Below are positions 11,965 through 24,184 of a stretch of 64,000 bases of DNA, piece after piece. The position numbers were made by a program, and so were the translations under genes. The stretch's first letter is position 1; each line of letters opens with the position of its first letter. Under the pieces are notes generated by a model. The model saw only the letters and a list, made by a program, of their open reading frames with translations, was not told the DNA's origin and searched no databases. This stretch comes from Ilyonectria destructans (Eukaryota; Ascomycota; Sordariomycetes; Hypocreales; Nectriaceae): NCBI GenBank assembly GCA_020740775.1, contig JAHEWK010000019.1, forward strand, positions 496,001-560,000, in the 5' to 3' direction.

Positions 11965-13058
11965 TGTCTTGGAGGTGTCTGGTGTGAGTGTGATCGACAG
12001 ATCGCTGTGCCTGCAGTTGATTGCAGTATCGGCCGTAGTATGATGGCGGGATCATGGGCTCCTGGTACAGGGATCAGTTGCAGACAATCAACTGGAAACG
12101 GGGCGTTTAATATGTCTCAGTCTCGGCCAGTACAAGGTTTTGTCCTCTTACTCGATGTGGCCCTCGAGCTTGTGCAGGCGTTCCACCCCACCCCATGTGT
12201 TAGGCCAGTGTGCAAGAAGTCTCCTCCGCAGAGATAGATTCCAATGTCTGACACAGAGAGCTTCACGCAATGCCATCGAACTCAAAACAAACGCCACTAG
12301 GTGTCATGCTCACCTTTGGATGACCAAAAGGCGATTCCACCACTCAGAAACTACATCCCCAAGGCTCACATACATGCCTCGCAAGTGCGACTCTGTCGCG
12401 GCTGCCTAACTTTGGCCTTGCTTCGCCGGTTGCTGCTGGACACTAACAGGGATTGTACGTCAGGGTTACGAGCATCTGGTGGATGCCGAGGACGCTGGGC
12501 AGCCGCAAGCCTTCCTGTCTCAGGGCGCCCGCACAGACTTCCCGTTGGCATAGTGGGGCAAGCCGTCACCAACCTCGTCCCGGGGCAACAGGTACTCTTT
12601 TGCATAGGGTCCTAAGTTGGGGAAGCTGGGACACGATTTTCCACTGGAGCGCTAAGGCGGGCTTGAGCGGTAAGTGGGACTTCCAACTTTAAAACGTCCC
12701 GCCGCAATTCTTACGTAACGAGGAATCATAAACTCTTCCGTAGGTCCAAGTCCTTTTACAGATGTCAGCCCTACGTATCAACTAGCAAGGGAGGCCTGTC
12801 ACGTATATACGCCAGATTGGATGATGCGTGGGTCATATGGACCATGGGGGTCAGGTTATATGTAGAAAGTAAGATGTCTTGTCTATGGATAAGCTGAGCA
12901 GATTGTCTTATATGACGGCTAACTGCTCAGTAGATGCCTGGCAAGCCAGGCATCCCTAGGATACGGCTAGCTGCACGCATCAAATACCCTCCACATTTGT
13001 GCACGCTATAAGAGCTAGTGCTTGCCCTTTTACTCCTCTTGTTACTATATCTTTCAAT
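11965..13058. other. No supported gene; degraded coding-like sequence around 12250-12690
   Basis: The stretch 12250-12690 is GC-rich, with fragmented frames on the plus strand interrupted by stops (for example EHLVDAEDAGQPQAFLSQG). I could not name a family. The start at about 12268, MPSNSKQTPLGVMLTFG, faintly recalls aldo-keto reductases, but the rest does not follow. 12700-13058 shows nothing. The bZIP promoter lies at the left end. Confidence 0.35.
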
Positions 13059-15281
13059 ATGCTATTTCCCTTCAGATTGCTTTATAATCTCCTTAAGGGA
13101 CTTAAGAGAAACTCCAGGAGGTTATCGAGCATCGACAGAATCCAGGAATGTAATACGCTTACCGTTCTTACCTGGTTTAATAAACACAATATAATTATTC
13201 CACAGCGAAGCCTAGAAGCTGTTATATTTTTATTATATCTCTTTTCTGAATGCAGACCGGATAGAGTATTCGGCCTGTAAGAATGACAACTGGAAGGGAT
13301 TATATAATACGTATAGTATCTTAGATTATTCCGAATAAAGGATCTTTAGAGATAGAAAACTAATAGTAGTTTAGACTTTATATTCTCTGTTGAGTATATA
13401 ATAGCTATAACAGATAGTAAATCTAAAGCCAGCTAAAAGGTAACTCTAGAAGAACTTGACGATATTCTTAATTAGATTGCAGCTTTATTATTATTCTTAT
13501 CTGCTAGCCTATAGGAAAGAGTTATAATAAAGTAGGGCTAATTAATCTGTATAGATAACTTACTTTTAAAAGTAGTCTGAATCTTATAGAGCTTTAAGAC
13601 TAAATAGATAATTTGTATTATATTAAAGAATTACAGTTTAGTCTGTATTCTGGAGATATTAGTAATAAGTAGATTTTATTTTCTTCTGCCTGACCTCTTT
13701 TACTTTTAAAATTTAATTCCAGCTGCTATAAGGCTTCTAGTCAGCCTGACTATTTAGTATATATCTATTCAGCTAGCTGTAGATACTTATAATAAGCTAA
13801 AGAAAGTTATCAGTAAGAAACTTAAGCTGCAGACTGAAATAATAACTGTATATATAATCTATAAAAAAGTAAGAAGTATTAGATATTACTGCTTATTAGC
13901 TAGGCTGAGATAGATAAATATAGAGAGAAAGTATAATAGAGAATATTGCTAAATTTATATCAATCTAAATAAAGCTGGAACCAGTATTAAAATTTTCTCT
14001 AAAAGTAGAAAAGACTTAACTAGTAATTATATAGGAATTTATTAGATACTGCAGGATAGCCTTAAGCTTAATATAGTAGGCTGTAAGATTAAGAAGCAGT
14101 ATATTCTAGAGGGTAAGCTGCTAGTATAGAACGATAATAATAGAAAAATTAAGTCTTTCTATAAAATCTGCAGATATATAAAATAATTAGAACAGTTTCT
14201 TAAAGTAACTTAAGATTTACCTATTAAATTAAATAAGTATCTTATAATTATATTCTATAATATTCTATTACTAGATGGTATTATCTGTAGTATAGATACT
14301 TATAATAAACAGTAATAACTGCTTTAATCTCTAGTATGCTGTATTTCCAGCCGGACTGATATAAAAGTCTTATAAAGTAATTAAATTCTTATTTTTAATA
14401 CAGTAGAACAGCTTAATAAGATATTCACTTAAGTAATTATATAACAGTAGGAAGAATTTATACTTAAAGGTTATAATAACTCCTACTTCTTATTTAATAG
14501 AAGTAAGCTATTTATTAAGCTTAAAAAAGATGATATTCTAGGCCTTAATAATACTGCAGACTTTACTATTATTAGAGGATACTATAATATAGAAGATAAA
14601 TATAAGCTTAATATTAGTAGCCTATAGTAGATATTATTCTATATTAGAAATAATAATAAGATCTGCTGCTTTAATATTAAGCTGATATTTTATATAATCA
14701 ATATAATTAATAGATATAATATCTCAAAAGAAAACATTATATACCTTAACCGCTATAGATACTTTATAAGAGTACTATTCGCTAAATTTATACCTAAGTT
14801 TAACATCTTATTCAGGCCTATATAGAGGCTGCAGCCAGTAGAGCTATTTAAGTATCCGTTTATAGTAGAAGTGGTTAGTACTGGATTCAACAAGCCCGCG
14901 AATATTGGGTACTTTACTCTGCGATTTCTACGAGTGTTGAAGGTTTATAAGGATCGCTTGTTCAGGGATACAATCAGCTTTAAGGAGCTGCAGGAAATGG
15001 CCCCGAGATGCCTAGAGATACCCGATGATAGAGAACAGGAAGAGAAAAGTTGGCTTCGGAGACTGCGAGGCAACGAGCACCTGGTTGACAGATCAAGAAC
15101 TAGCTCTCCCAGCGACGACGCAGTTTCTGTCGCAGATATTTGTGCAGGCAGGCAAAGCAACCAACAACAGGAGAAGTTGGGGACAGCTGTTGAGTCCCAG
15201 TGCAGATCCAGAATTGAGAATTCATGTGTGGCGTTTGCCCTCGACATTTCTCACCCTCCTGATATAGCGGGTTGCAGGTGA
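13059..15281 (+). pseudogene. RIP-mutated relic of a fungal ATP-dependent DNA ligase-domain gene
   Basis: The plus frame begins MLFPFRLLYNLLKGLKRN and stays alignable for about 2 kb, interrupted only by TAA/TAG/TGA at positions that fit former Gln, Trp or Arg codons. Ligase motifs are visible but damaged: motif I reads KYNREYC at 13929-13949 (intact would be KYDGEYC), motif III reads ILEGKLL near 14103 (Glu to Lys), motif IV reads EEFILKG near 14451 (Gly to Glu) and motif V reads KLKKDD near 14517. All but the motif V change are G-to-A changes typical of RIP. From about 14860 the sequence turns GC-normal and reads open as VSTGFNKPANIGYFTLRF and on to 15281. Intact homologues join nicked DNA or RNA ends; this copy cannot. 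Family identification is from recall of fungal ligase-domain proteins. Confidence 0.75.
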
Positions 15282-15867
15282 CTTCTAGAGAATCCACATC
15301 CGGTGCCTTATTGACCTCGTAAGTGAGAAGCAGAGTGAGCATTCAACGTATTGGACCTGAAAAAAAGCTTCAAATTCAATCAGTTGGTCTATTCAGCCCG
15401 TCATATGGGGAGGCGATAAGCCCCGGCTGTCAGTCACCTGATAAATGGGCGGGGATCCCCCCCAGGCTGTCATGGCATTAGAGATTCCCATACGGGGCGA
15501 TTACACGCGTCAACGTTACCAGCAAGGGCAGAGGGAGCAGGGCTCCCGTTGCAGGCCGTCCAAAGCCGTGTCACGTAACCATCTCAACACCGCGCTGGTC
15601 CTCAGTAACTTGGGCGAGTTGGGCTCAGTTGTACATTACAGGAAGCATTAAATCACAGAGCGCATGCGTTGTTTGGACCACACGTGTTATTATCTCAAGA
15701 CCCAGAAGCAAGCCTGAATGCTGGATTCAAGTTTATCGCTACGGAATGGTGAGACAAAGCCCACAGTATAAGGCTGGAGTACTAAAAGTCCATAATCCTA
15801 ACAATGTACGAAGAGTTGCTGATGCCGGCGAGTGTATCCTCGGCTATCCTACTTCCACATATACCGT
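15282..15867. other. Intergenic between ligase relic and transporter
   Basis: About 590 bp with no recognisable gene. It holds the 3' flank of the transporter (minus strand). Confidence 0.4.
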
Positions 15868-17726
15868 TTATTGAGCGCGCTTGTTGTCTTCATGGAGAGT
15901 GGCAGGAGCCGCGTGCTCAATTTCGTCGAACTGGAGCTTCTTGGAGTCTGGCTCGGTGAACTCGAACACTGTGTCACATGCAAGTCAGCAAAAGTTGATT
16001 TGGAGGGGGGAGGAACACCATGATGTCCCACCGAGGGGGGGCCAAGGGGATAGACTTACAATCAATGGGAGTGGTGGAGAACTGGCGGGCCGGGACATGC
16101 TTCTGGAAGAGGTAGTCGATGTCGGCGAAGCTGCGGTTCTTGGTCTCAGGGAGGAACATCCAAATCCAGAGAACCCAAACGAAGCACAAGACGAAATAGA
16201 CCATACCCGTCTTGGCGCCCAAGTTCCAGGCGTCGGAGGTGTTGTTGAGCATGCGGGGGTTGATCTGCTGGACGACAATTTGGCAGCAGACGTAGACGGC
16301 ACGGCCGAGGACGATGGTCTGGGCCCGGACACGGCTAGAGGCCATCTCTCCGACGATGACATAGGTGGTTGGGCCGAGGGACACCTTGAAGATGCACTGG
16401 ACAATGATCAAGAAGACGGCGGTAGGGATAGCGTGCTTCGATGGGGGGGTGGTGAATCCCATGATGCCAATGATGAGCATGCAGAGGCCGATGCCGGAGG
16501 ATCCGAAGAGGTAGAAGACGCGGCGTCCAATCTTGCCCATGAGGACGATGGCAATACCGGTGGCGAAGATATTGACCGACTGGATACCCATGTTGTAGTT
16601 GAAGGCATTGATTGCGCTCATGCCGATGGACTTGAGCATGACGGCGGCGAAGGCAGTAATGGACTGGCCGTTGAGCATCTGGATGACCCAGGCCATGCAG
16701 ACGATGCCGGTTCGGCGCAAGTTGGTGCCGCGGAAGGTATCACGGTAGCTGGCGTCGGCGGCCTCGATCTTCTCCATCTCGTTTGTGTGCTTCATAAGGG
16801 CCATGGTCTGGGCCATGGTCTCGTCGGTGTAGAAGCCCTTGCGGGCGAGGCGACGCAAACTCTTCTCGGCTTCGGCGTCGCGGCCGCGGCGGATCAAGTA
16901 CCAGGGGGACTCGGGAGCCAGGAAGCCAACGATCAGCAGCGGAGGGATCCAGACCCACTGGAGGCCGTAGGGGACGCGCCAGCCGGCGTCGCCCTTGAGG
17001 GACAGGGAGCCGCGGAGGACACCAGTGGCGAGGAAGGTGCCGGCGCCCCAGCACATGGACACCCAGGCAGTGAGGTAGCCACGCATGGCAGCAGGGCAGA
17101 TCTCGGCGGCGTAGGCGGTGGTGAGGGTCTGGAACACACCCCAGGGGATACCGCAGATGATGTTGCCGACCAGGAGCATCTCGACGCTGGTAGAGAAGAA
17201 GAGGATGAAGATGGTGCCGGCCATGATGCACATGGTGCCCTGGAGGAGCATGTGTTAGTACCTAGTGGACTGGAGACGTATCATACAGGACTAAAGGGAA
17301 GCATACCATGTAGACCTTGCGGGATCCAAAGCGGGCCTGGAGGAAACCGTTGACCAAGAGACCGATGATGGATCCGCAGTTGTTTCCAGCGCCAATGGCT
17401 CCTTGCCACTTGGCCGAGATGTGTAGTTCGCCTGCGGCATTGGGCCACCCGAAGCGCTTGAGGTAGGCTGGGTGGGCGAAGAAGTTGTTGATGAGGCCGG
17501 TGTCCATGCCCTCCATGACGAGGGCGAGACTCAGCAGCATGCTGAAGACGGCGGCGGGCCAGTACAGCCTGAAGAGCTCCTTGCGCGGCAGCAGGGCCTC
17601 GGCGTCGCTGGCGGCCACGGCGGCCTCGATGAGCTCGACCTGGGGCGTGTAGGCGGCATGCTCGGCGTGCGAGACGGGCGGCTTGGGGCCTGCCTCGACC
17701 TTGCTGGCCTGGTCTTGTGAGGCCAT
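15868..17726 (-). CDS. MFS sugar transporter, alpha-glucoside/maltose permease-like, three exons
   Basis: Exons 17726-17307, 17239-16060 and 15968-15868 join in phase to 566 residues, a normal length. Introns are 67 and 91 bp with GTATGC and GTAAGT donors. Twelve membrane segments can be picked out by eye, with a cytosolic N-terminus of about 50 residues and a loop between segments 6 and 7. Signatures: GSIIGLLVNGFLQARFGSRK after segment 2, PESPWYLIRRGR at about 249-260, GKIGRR at about 375-380 and PETKNRSF at 504-511. These are family marks of proton-coupled sugar porters of the plasma membrane. The acidic loop and N-terminus fit the alpha-glucoside/maltose branch, but substrate choice cannot be read from sequence. 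No frame damage is seen. The high GC and clean frame contrast with the RIP-mutated tract 750 bp upstream. Confidence 0.9.
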
Positions 17727-18480
17727 GGTTGTGGTGTTGTTGCTGAAGATGGAGGTGGCGACGAGGGAAGGGGATGTCGGTGAGGAGGGAGGGAGAGGGG
17801 AAGAAGGCCAGGTCGAGATGGAGAGGGGGAAGCAGAGTAGATATGCAAGTCGGGTTGCAGGGTGGCAATGGTGTTGATGCGACCCCAGGGCCTAGTTGGA
17901 TCCATGCGTGGCCGTTACTATGAGGCTAGTCTATTCATCCGCACCTTGTTTTTCCCCAGTGTCGTCTGACAGGTCGCCATTCCGCTTCCCAAGTTTCGGG
18001 CCTCTACTCCCAATGCATCCCAGTGCCTCCCATCGCAACCCCAGACCACCTTGACCCAACCCCATTCTCCCAGCCAATCCCAGATTCCTTCGGTCGATAT
18101 AACCCCGAGTCCGGCATGCCCTCCGCGAGTCAGAGCTGGAATGGGTCTCTTCCCCGTGGGGCTCCACGAATCGCTTCGTCTCCTCTTCTGCCCTGTTGGA
18201 CCCCGTTGGGGGTCCGCGAATCACCTCGTCGAGTGCTTGCCTCAGGGTTCCACCCCCAATAAGCGTCGGAGCTAAAACCCCAAAACGAGCCAGCAGCTGA
18301 ACGGGCCATGTGATGCACGCAGTGCTCCACCGAGGTGCCCCAGAGCCATGTCGGGCCCTTGCTCTCGATGAGCAGGCCTCTGCCGACGTAAACGTCCATC
18401 TGCGCTTGGTCCGGCGTATCAAAGTTGTGGTCGGCAGTCTATATCCACACGTTTTCGAGATATGCTGAGGACTGGGGGGT
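17727..18480. other. Upstream region of the transporter
   Basis: GC-rich non-coding sequence with purine/pyrimidine-skewed patches just upstream of the transporter ATG (about 17760-17830). Composition changes abruptly to very AT-rich at about 18490. Frames read here are low-complexity and not supported. Confidence 0.4.
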
Positions 18481-21235
18481 TTAGTGCGGCATCAGGGATT
18501 ATAATAAATAGCTATTAATTCTTGCAATTTCTATATATAGCTATAAGAGTATATTTAATTTATATCTTTTTAGTTTATTATATAGAAGATATATATATAT
18601 ATCTGATAATACTTTATTAATTTACTTTAAATAGTTTCTAACTTTATTAATATTAAAGACTATAAATATATAACTATATATAACTTCTTTAATACTTAAG
18701 CTTTAAGATTTAAGCTTTAAAATTTAGCTTAAAAGTTTTATAAAAATTCTTATAAAAAGATACTAAAATACAGTATTATTAATACTATTCACACTATATA
18801 ATTTAGCAGCAGAAAGAGATAGAAATAACACCTAACTTATTAACTTACCCTAGGGGAGATATATAGAAGATTATTATATAGATATCTTAGCTGGTCAGCC
18901 TAAAGCTATATCAGATTATATATATAGAGTTAAATTAAGTTAAGGCTTATATCTTCTAATAGAGAAGTATCTTATAAGAAAGAAATTTAAGTTAGTTATA
19001 GGAAATTCCGCTGGTAAAACTTTAATAGAGTCTATAGCAGCCCGATAATAGAGGGATATTAAAGATAGAGGTTAAATAAAGAATATAGTAGCAGTTAAAA
19101 TAGACTTAAATAAATCTCTTAAAAATAAAGATAAAATAGTATATTAATAGTATATTATATTATAATAATAATATAGAATAAGTTTAAAATTACCTTAAGA
19201 GTCTCAGCTTTATATAGATAAATTACTTAAAATCTAGCTATTATATTAAAATAATATATATTCTACTAAAAAGCCTTAAATTCCAGCTTTCTTATAGTAC
19301 TGTATTTATTCTTATAAGTACTTTTCTTATTAAGTAATATTAATTCTAAATAGTAAATAACTTAAAATTAATTAATTTTAAAGTGTAAATAGATTAATAA
19401 GCTGATTTAGGCTGATTAATTATATAGTATAGATATTACTATTAATACTGTATTTTAGTATATAATTATAAGATTGTTATTAGAATTTTTAAGCTATATT
19501 TTAAAGCTTAAAGCTTAAAGTTTAATTTTATAAAAAAGTTATAAAGTTGTATATTTATAGACTTTAATAAATAGTATATAATATTATAATATCTTAATAG
19601 AATAAGTTTTAAATTATATAAGAAGTTTCAGTCTTTTTATAGATAATTTACTTAAAATCTAACTATTATATTAGAATAATAAGTATACTATTAAAAAGCC
19701 TTAAATTATAGCTTTCTTATAGTACTGTATTTATTTATTATAATCTATATTATAATTAGGCAGTTAGAATTAGTAGAATAATAAGACTGACTTTTATACA
19801 GATTAATTCTATTATTTTACCCTAAAATTAACACTCTACTAAAACTGGTAAAAATAGTTTTAAACTGATAGCAGTCCTCTAGAGAATATAATAGTCCACC
19901 TAATATATAGTTATTTAAGAAGTATATTTTTAGTATAGATAGCTTCTTAACTATTAATATAACTTAATTATATTAAGTATCTTTAACTTTACTATTATTA
20001 GATATAATATACTTATTTAAGTTTTAATCTATCTGATTTCTCTATTATATAAACTACTTAGAATTAGCTTACTTTAAACTTATAAGTTTAGTATAGTATA
20101 CTAATTATTATATTATTCTTATAGATACTTTCTTTATTAAGTAATATTAATTCTAAATACTAAATAATTTAGAATTAATTAATTTAAAAGTATAGATAGA
20201 TTAATAAGCTGATTTAAACTGATTAATTACACAGTATAAATATTAGTAATAATGTTGTATTTTAGTATCTTTTTATAAGAATTTTTATGGAATTTTTAAG
20301 CTATATTTTAAACCTTAAAGCTTAAAGTTTAAATATTAATTATAACTGTATTTTTATCTAGAAATATATTATAAATAAAGTAATAAAGTCTATTAATAGT
20401 TTTTTATCTTACTTCTTAGCTATTTAACTTTTTAATAGATTTATACCTTTATATTATAGAGGTTTTAGTAGCAGTAAAATAAGTAGAATAAATTCCTTAA
20501 GTATCTAAATACTTAAAATAAAAAGTACCCTACTAATATAAACTGACTTTTTTCAGTAAGACTTAAAACTATTAAAAGTTAGAGATTATTTATTTAATAT
20601 AATATTAAAGCTATTTTAAAAAGAACTACTTTTAGTATTAAGTTAATCTATTTTAAATATACCCTCTTTATTTAGATATAACTAAAGAGCTTTTAGTAGC
20701 TTAAGATTAAAACTCCAGCTAGTAATTAAAATAGCTTAGAAATTATAATTAGAGTTTTACTAATATTAACTGTAATACTGCTATTTTATATCTAATAAGT
20801 AATAAAAATATATAAACTAAATAAAATAAATAAATACTTTAAGTAAAATTATAATAGTTACTTTATACTATTATTTAACTGATATCTTAAATAGAGTATA
20901 ATTTCCCTAATAATAAAGCTGAAAATAAATCCCTACTAATATAACTATAAGCTTTAAAAATAGCTTAATAGTACTATAATAGCTTACTTTTTACACTTAG
21001 AATAAAAGTATATTCTATTAATTATCTCCTTTACCTAATTAAAGTATATATAGTAAAAACTCTTAAAGCTTATACTAATTATTACCACTACTCTATAGTT
21101 AGAAACTAGAAAATACTCCTTCTACTATATAAAGATATTTCCTCTTTAGTCTATATTTAGAATTATACTGCCTTTCCCCGGATATTTCTTAAAGAGTCAA
21201 AAGATACTGAATATAGCCTAATAGCTTAGATCTAG
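18481..21235. repeat. AT-rich RIP-mutated repeat relic
   Basis: About 2.7 kb of extreme AT content with almost no open frames. Internal structure: a segment at about 19333-19545 is repeated directly at about 20147-20345 (shared GATTAATAAGCTGATTTA and TTTTTAAGCTATATTTTAAA). The segment at about 18640-18790 is the inverted form of both ends (TAGTATCTTTTTATAAG read in reverse). Inverted long arms around a core suggest a decayed DNA transposon, but no transposase motif is left. The core holds the repeat listed separately at 18797-19135. Confidence 0.6.
18797..19135 (+). pseudogene. RIP-mutated copy of an unidentified coding sequence (pair of 52936-53494)
   Basis: About 335 bp match 52936-53272 closely (shared TTAGCAGCAGAAAGAGA, TTACCCTAGGGGAGATA, AGAGAAGTATCTTAT). 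This copy carries many more C-to-T and G-to-A changes than the other. The less damaged partner reads as one frame with stops only where Gln, Trp or Arg codons are likely. I do not recognise the protein. Confidence 0.6.
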
Positions 21236-21668
21236 TATTACAGCCCGGGTTGGGACCAGGCGGTCACAACCAGCAGAACCATAACATACCCACTTTTTCA
21301 CATAACACTAAAAACCCCAAACTCACCCCATATAAGTAAGCCAGAACAGCCAACTTACTTACCCATAATATACCATAAGATCGGACTCACTCTCACCCAG
21401 TAAGCCCACCATAACAGCCGTAGCATATAAGCACACTCATTTAGCACTTTCATAGAGATAGCCTTACCAGCTATTAATATAACTTAATTACCTAGCTCAC
21501 TGTACCAGCTATATATTACCAGACGTAACACTCTCACCCTACTGTATTACCCCACTTGCAGTAACCACACTACGACTTATACACGACGTCCTGATCCCTA
21601 TTAGGACCTGAACCCCACAATCCGCGCCTACCCTGTACTGACAGTCCAGAATAAGCACGGCCGTCACA
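21236..21668 (+). mobile_element. Solo LTR of a Ty3/Gypsy family, with target duplication
   Basis: This 433-bp unit starts TATTACAGCCCGGG (mutated from a TGTCACGG-type end) and finishes GGCCGTCACA. It is flanked by TCTAG at 21231-21235 and again at 21669-21673, a perfect 5-bp target duplication. It is related to the LTRs of elements A and B, sharing the start, an AGCTATTAATA block and the end. No internal region follows, so the element was lost by LTR-LTR recombination. Confidence 0.85.
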
Positions 21669-22360
21669 TCTAGGTTGGTATTTACACTCTAATCTTTATG
21701 CTGGGTAAAGAAGCTATACTTACCTGCATACTAGAGTAATTAGGCCCTATAGATAGCGAGTAAAGTACTCAGCGGGATGAAGAGGTAATAGAGGGGATAT
21801 TATGTTAGTCCTAAGGAAGTAGAGGCAGGAAGACGTGCAGAAGATAAAGGGGAGACAATAAGAGCGCACCATAACGACATACTACTAAACCCCACTACCT
21901 ACCAACTAACCTACATAGGCCACACACTTTTCAAGCCCAGACATAAAGGCTAAAATTCTAGTGTATGTGAGCCCTATATCTTATTGTGGTTTTTTGTTAC
22001 TTTCTTTATTGTATGCGTATGTATTGCGGTTCGATTATCGAATAGCAGTCTACGTCAACTCCATTTCTCTGTCCTCCACAAATGTTTATAAATAGGGCAT
22101 CTTTCCACCTCTCCGACTCTCTTGGGGCAAGAGCCATACGTCGCTCGAAGGACAGATATGGGGCGTATGCTCACAAGATAACCCGATGCGAGGGGTATTT
22201 TGGACAAGGGAGGCCTGCCCCGATTCTCCATCTAAATCTGGACAACACACCCTTCAACCTGAGAATGAGCCTTCGCACCCGATATGAACCATGGATCCCG
22301 TCGATGGACTCGCGATCTCCCTGCAAAGGCATCCTCCTACCCCCAATCCTGTAGTCTCGT
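21669..22360. other. No recognisable gene
   Basis: Mixed composition. The 90-codon plus frame at 22082-22354 has no family signal and runs opposite to the adjacent LINE fragment. Confidence 0.4.
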
Positions 22361-22897
22361 CTAGTGATGAGGGCAGATCTTTTCGATTTTCGAAGAAGGC
22401 GCTTGTTGGGCCAGCTCGATGTACTTGTCGAAATCTCTTCCTATTGCGAGGTTGATCGCTGCATTCGGTGAGGGAGCCAGCCTCATCCGATAGCGCGGCG
22501 ATACCTTCCTGCAGTAGAAGAGATGATCCGGTGCTTTGCGTCGGCCGCACGAGCAGGTCACTCGCGCATCATCGTGGTTGAATCTTTCGTGGTACGCGGC
22601 GAAGTCCCCATGTGACGATCTTGCAGCGAGCAGATGGTGCAGGAGCAACGGCTCCGTGGCGCATCGGATGACGAGCGGTTTGAGATATGGAGGAAGCAAA
22701 GCTTTATCGGCAAGCTCTACAACTTCTGTACGTAGATTAACAGAAGCGACCAGCAACGGGAGCGACTGAAGCAGTACATTCTGCAGGCGTACGACGAAGG
22801 CAGCATCGAGCACCTCTACACTAGAGTCCTGGTCGATAGCGGCATCCGCTGGAACTCTGTCTATTCCATAATTGAGAGAGCTCTGAAACTCCGCCAC
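22361..22897 (-). mobile_element. LINE-type retrotransposon fragment, C-terminal region of the reverse transcriptase protein
   Basis: A 178-codon open frame with LLHHLLAARSSHGDFAAYHE, RFNHDDARVTCSCGRRKAPD and HLFYCRK, followed by NLAIGRDFDKYIEL. This Cys/His-containing tail is familiar from the end of fungal Tad-type LINE proteins, after the RNase H domain. Catalytic parts (endonuclease, reverse transcriptase) are absent. The fragment stops where the hAT relic begins, so it is probably cut off by that element. It is not strongly RIP-mutated. Confidence 0.65.
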
Positions 22898-22902
22898 GCT
22901 AT

Positions 22903-23816
22903 TGATTTATTCTTCCTCAACTATAACTATATCAACGGGGAAGATAATATCTCACAGGATATTCTTACTCCATAAGATTATACCGATCTGAGCTATATCC
23001 TTAATATCTTAAAGCCCTTTAAAGATCTAATAAAGCGTATAGAAGGCCGGGCAAATAAAGCTAGTCTAGAAGGATTATATAGCTCCCTCTGCGAGATAAT
23101 TAAGTTGCTTGATATCCCTTTTAAGAAGCTCCAGGAGGCTGGGAAGTTTACAGATAATCACCCTAATATAGTGTAAATATACTATTCCCATACTATTAAT
23201 ACTGCTTATATTAAGTTTAAGGAATATTTTAGCCTTATAGATACTATATCTATATACTAATATATAGACTGCCCTATATCTAGTAAATAAATTTACCTAC
23301 TTTAAGCTTAAATATAGTTATAATAAGCAATAGATTAGCAGGGCGAAGAGAGTAGTATAGAAGGCTTCTATAAAATATAAGGAAGTAGCTGCCAAAGTAG
23401 ACTTAATAGAAGGAGCACTACAGCAGGAGGAAGAGGAGGAGGAGGAGGCTGTTACTGATAACAGGGCGAGGCTTGATCCACTCCAGCAAGCTCGTAAGCG
23501 TCGTCAGAGTCTTGCTGCCATTGCGGCGTCAGCCACACAAGAGAAGCAGACAAAACTGATATCTAAGCTAGATGAGTTTATAGCTAGGACTAATAAGGCT
23601 GATCTGGATATTGAGGATCCTCTGGAGTGGTGGGTTCGCTATATATCTAACTACCCCATCCTATCCAAGATAGCCTTTAACTTATTCAGTTGCCCAGCAA
23701 TAAGGGCTAAGTGTGAATGCGTTTTCTTACAGACAAAGCAGGTTATTACAGATGAACGAAATCGGCTTAATTCGGACACTGTAGCAGCGATTGAATGCCA
23801 AAAGCACCTGCTTTGA
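22903..23816 (+). mobile_element. hAT-family transposase relic, C-terminal half
   Basis: The plus frame reads DLSYILNILKPF, KRIEGRANKASLEGLYSSLC and, near the end, DIEDPLEWWVRYISNYPILS, then CPAIRAKCECVFLQTKQ and ITDERNRLNSD, stopping with TGA at 23814-23816. The WW-containing segment and the C-terminal block are the hAT dimerisation region. The middle (about 23170-23340) is AT-rich with several stops. The N-terminal BED finger and DDE residues are missing. Terminal repeats were not identified. Confidence 0.8.
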
Positions 23817-24184
23817 AGCGGTATGTTAGCATAGATCTACCACCGGAGGCACTTAAAGAATGGAACCAGGAAAATAGTCGAGTAACCTCAACCAACCAAA
23901 CAAAGCAAGCCTCTCTTACTGAGTAAACCAAGTCAAGCAAGGAGGTCCAGCCAACCAAGTAAAGTAGAGGGTCCAAATTTTTCTTTACTTGGTTGATAGA
24001 TACACTAGACGTCGTTGCCATATCATTGGTCGCCGATGGTGGTTTGATGATGCATGGCTTTGAGGCCTCTGCATTCCTACGATGCTGTTTGACTAGGCTC
24101 TCCCGATATACAGAGACTCTTTGAATCTTCTGCCTGAGTAATAAAGTTACCAGCGGGACCCGTTGGGAGTTCCAGACAGTAGGG
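23817..24184. other. 3' flank of the hAT relic
   Basis: Contains several CAACCAA/TTGGTTG-type short repeats around 23895-23995, possibly the remains of a terminal or subterminal hAT repeat. No gene is supported. Confidence 0.35.

Noticed and set aside
12268..12692. Possible aldo-keto reductase fragment (KQTPLGVMLTFG)
   Set aside because: Only a dozen residues resemble the family start; the following sequence does not align and is interrupted by stops.
15881..17353. 490-codon plus-strand open frame
   Set aside because: Antisense shadow of the MFS transporter; its composition (Gly/Asp/Ala-rich) is the mirror of the GC-rich coding strand.
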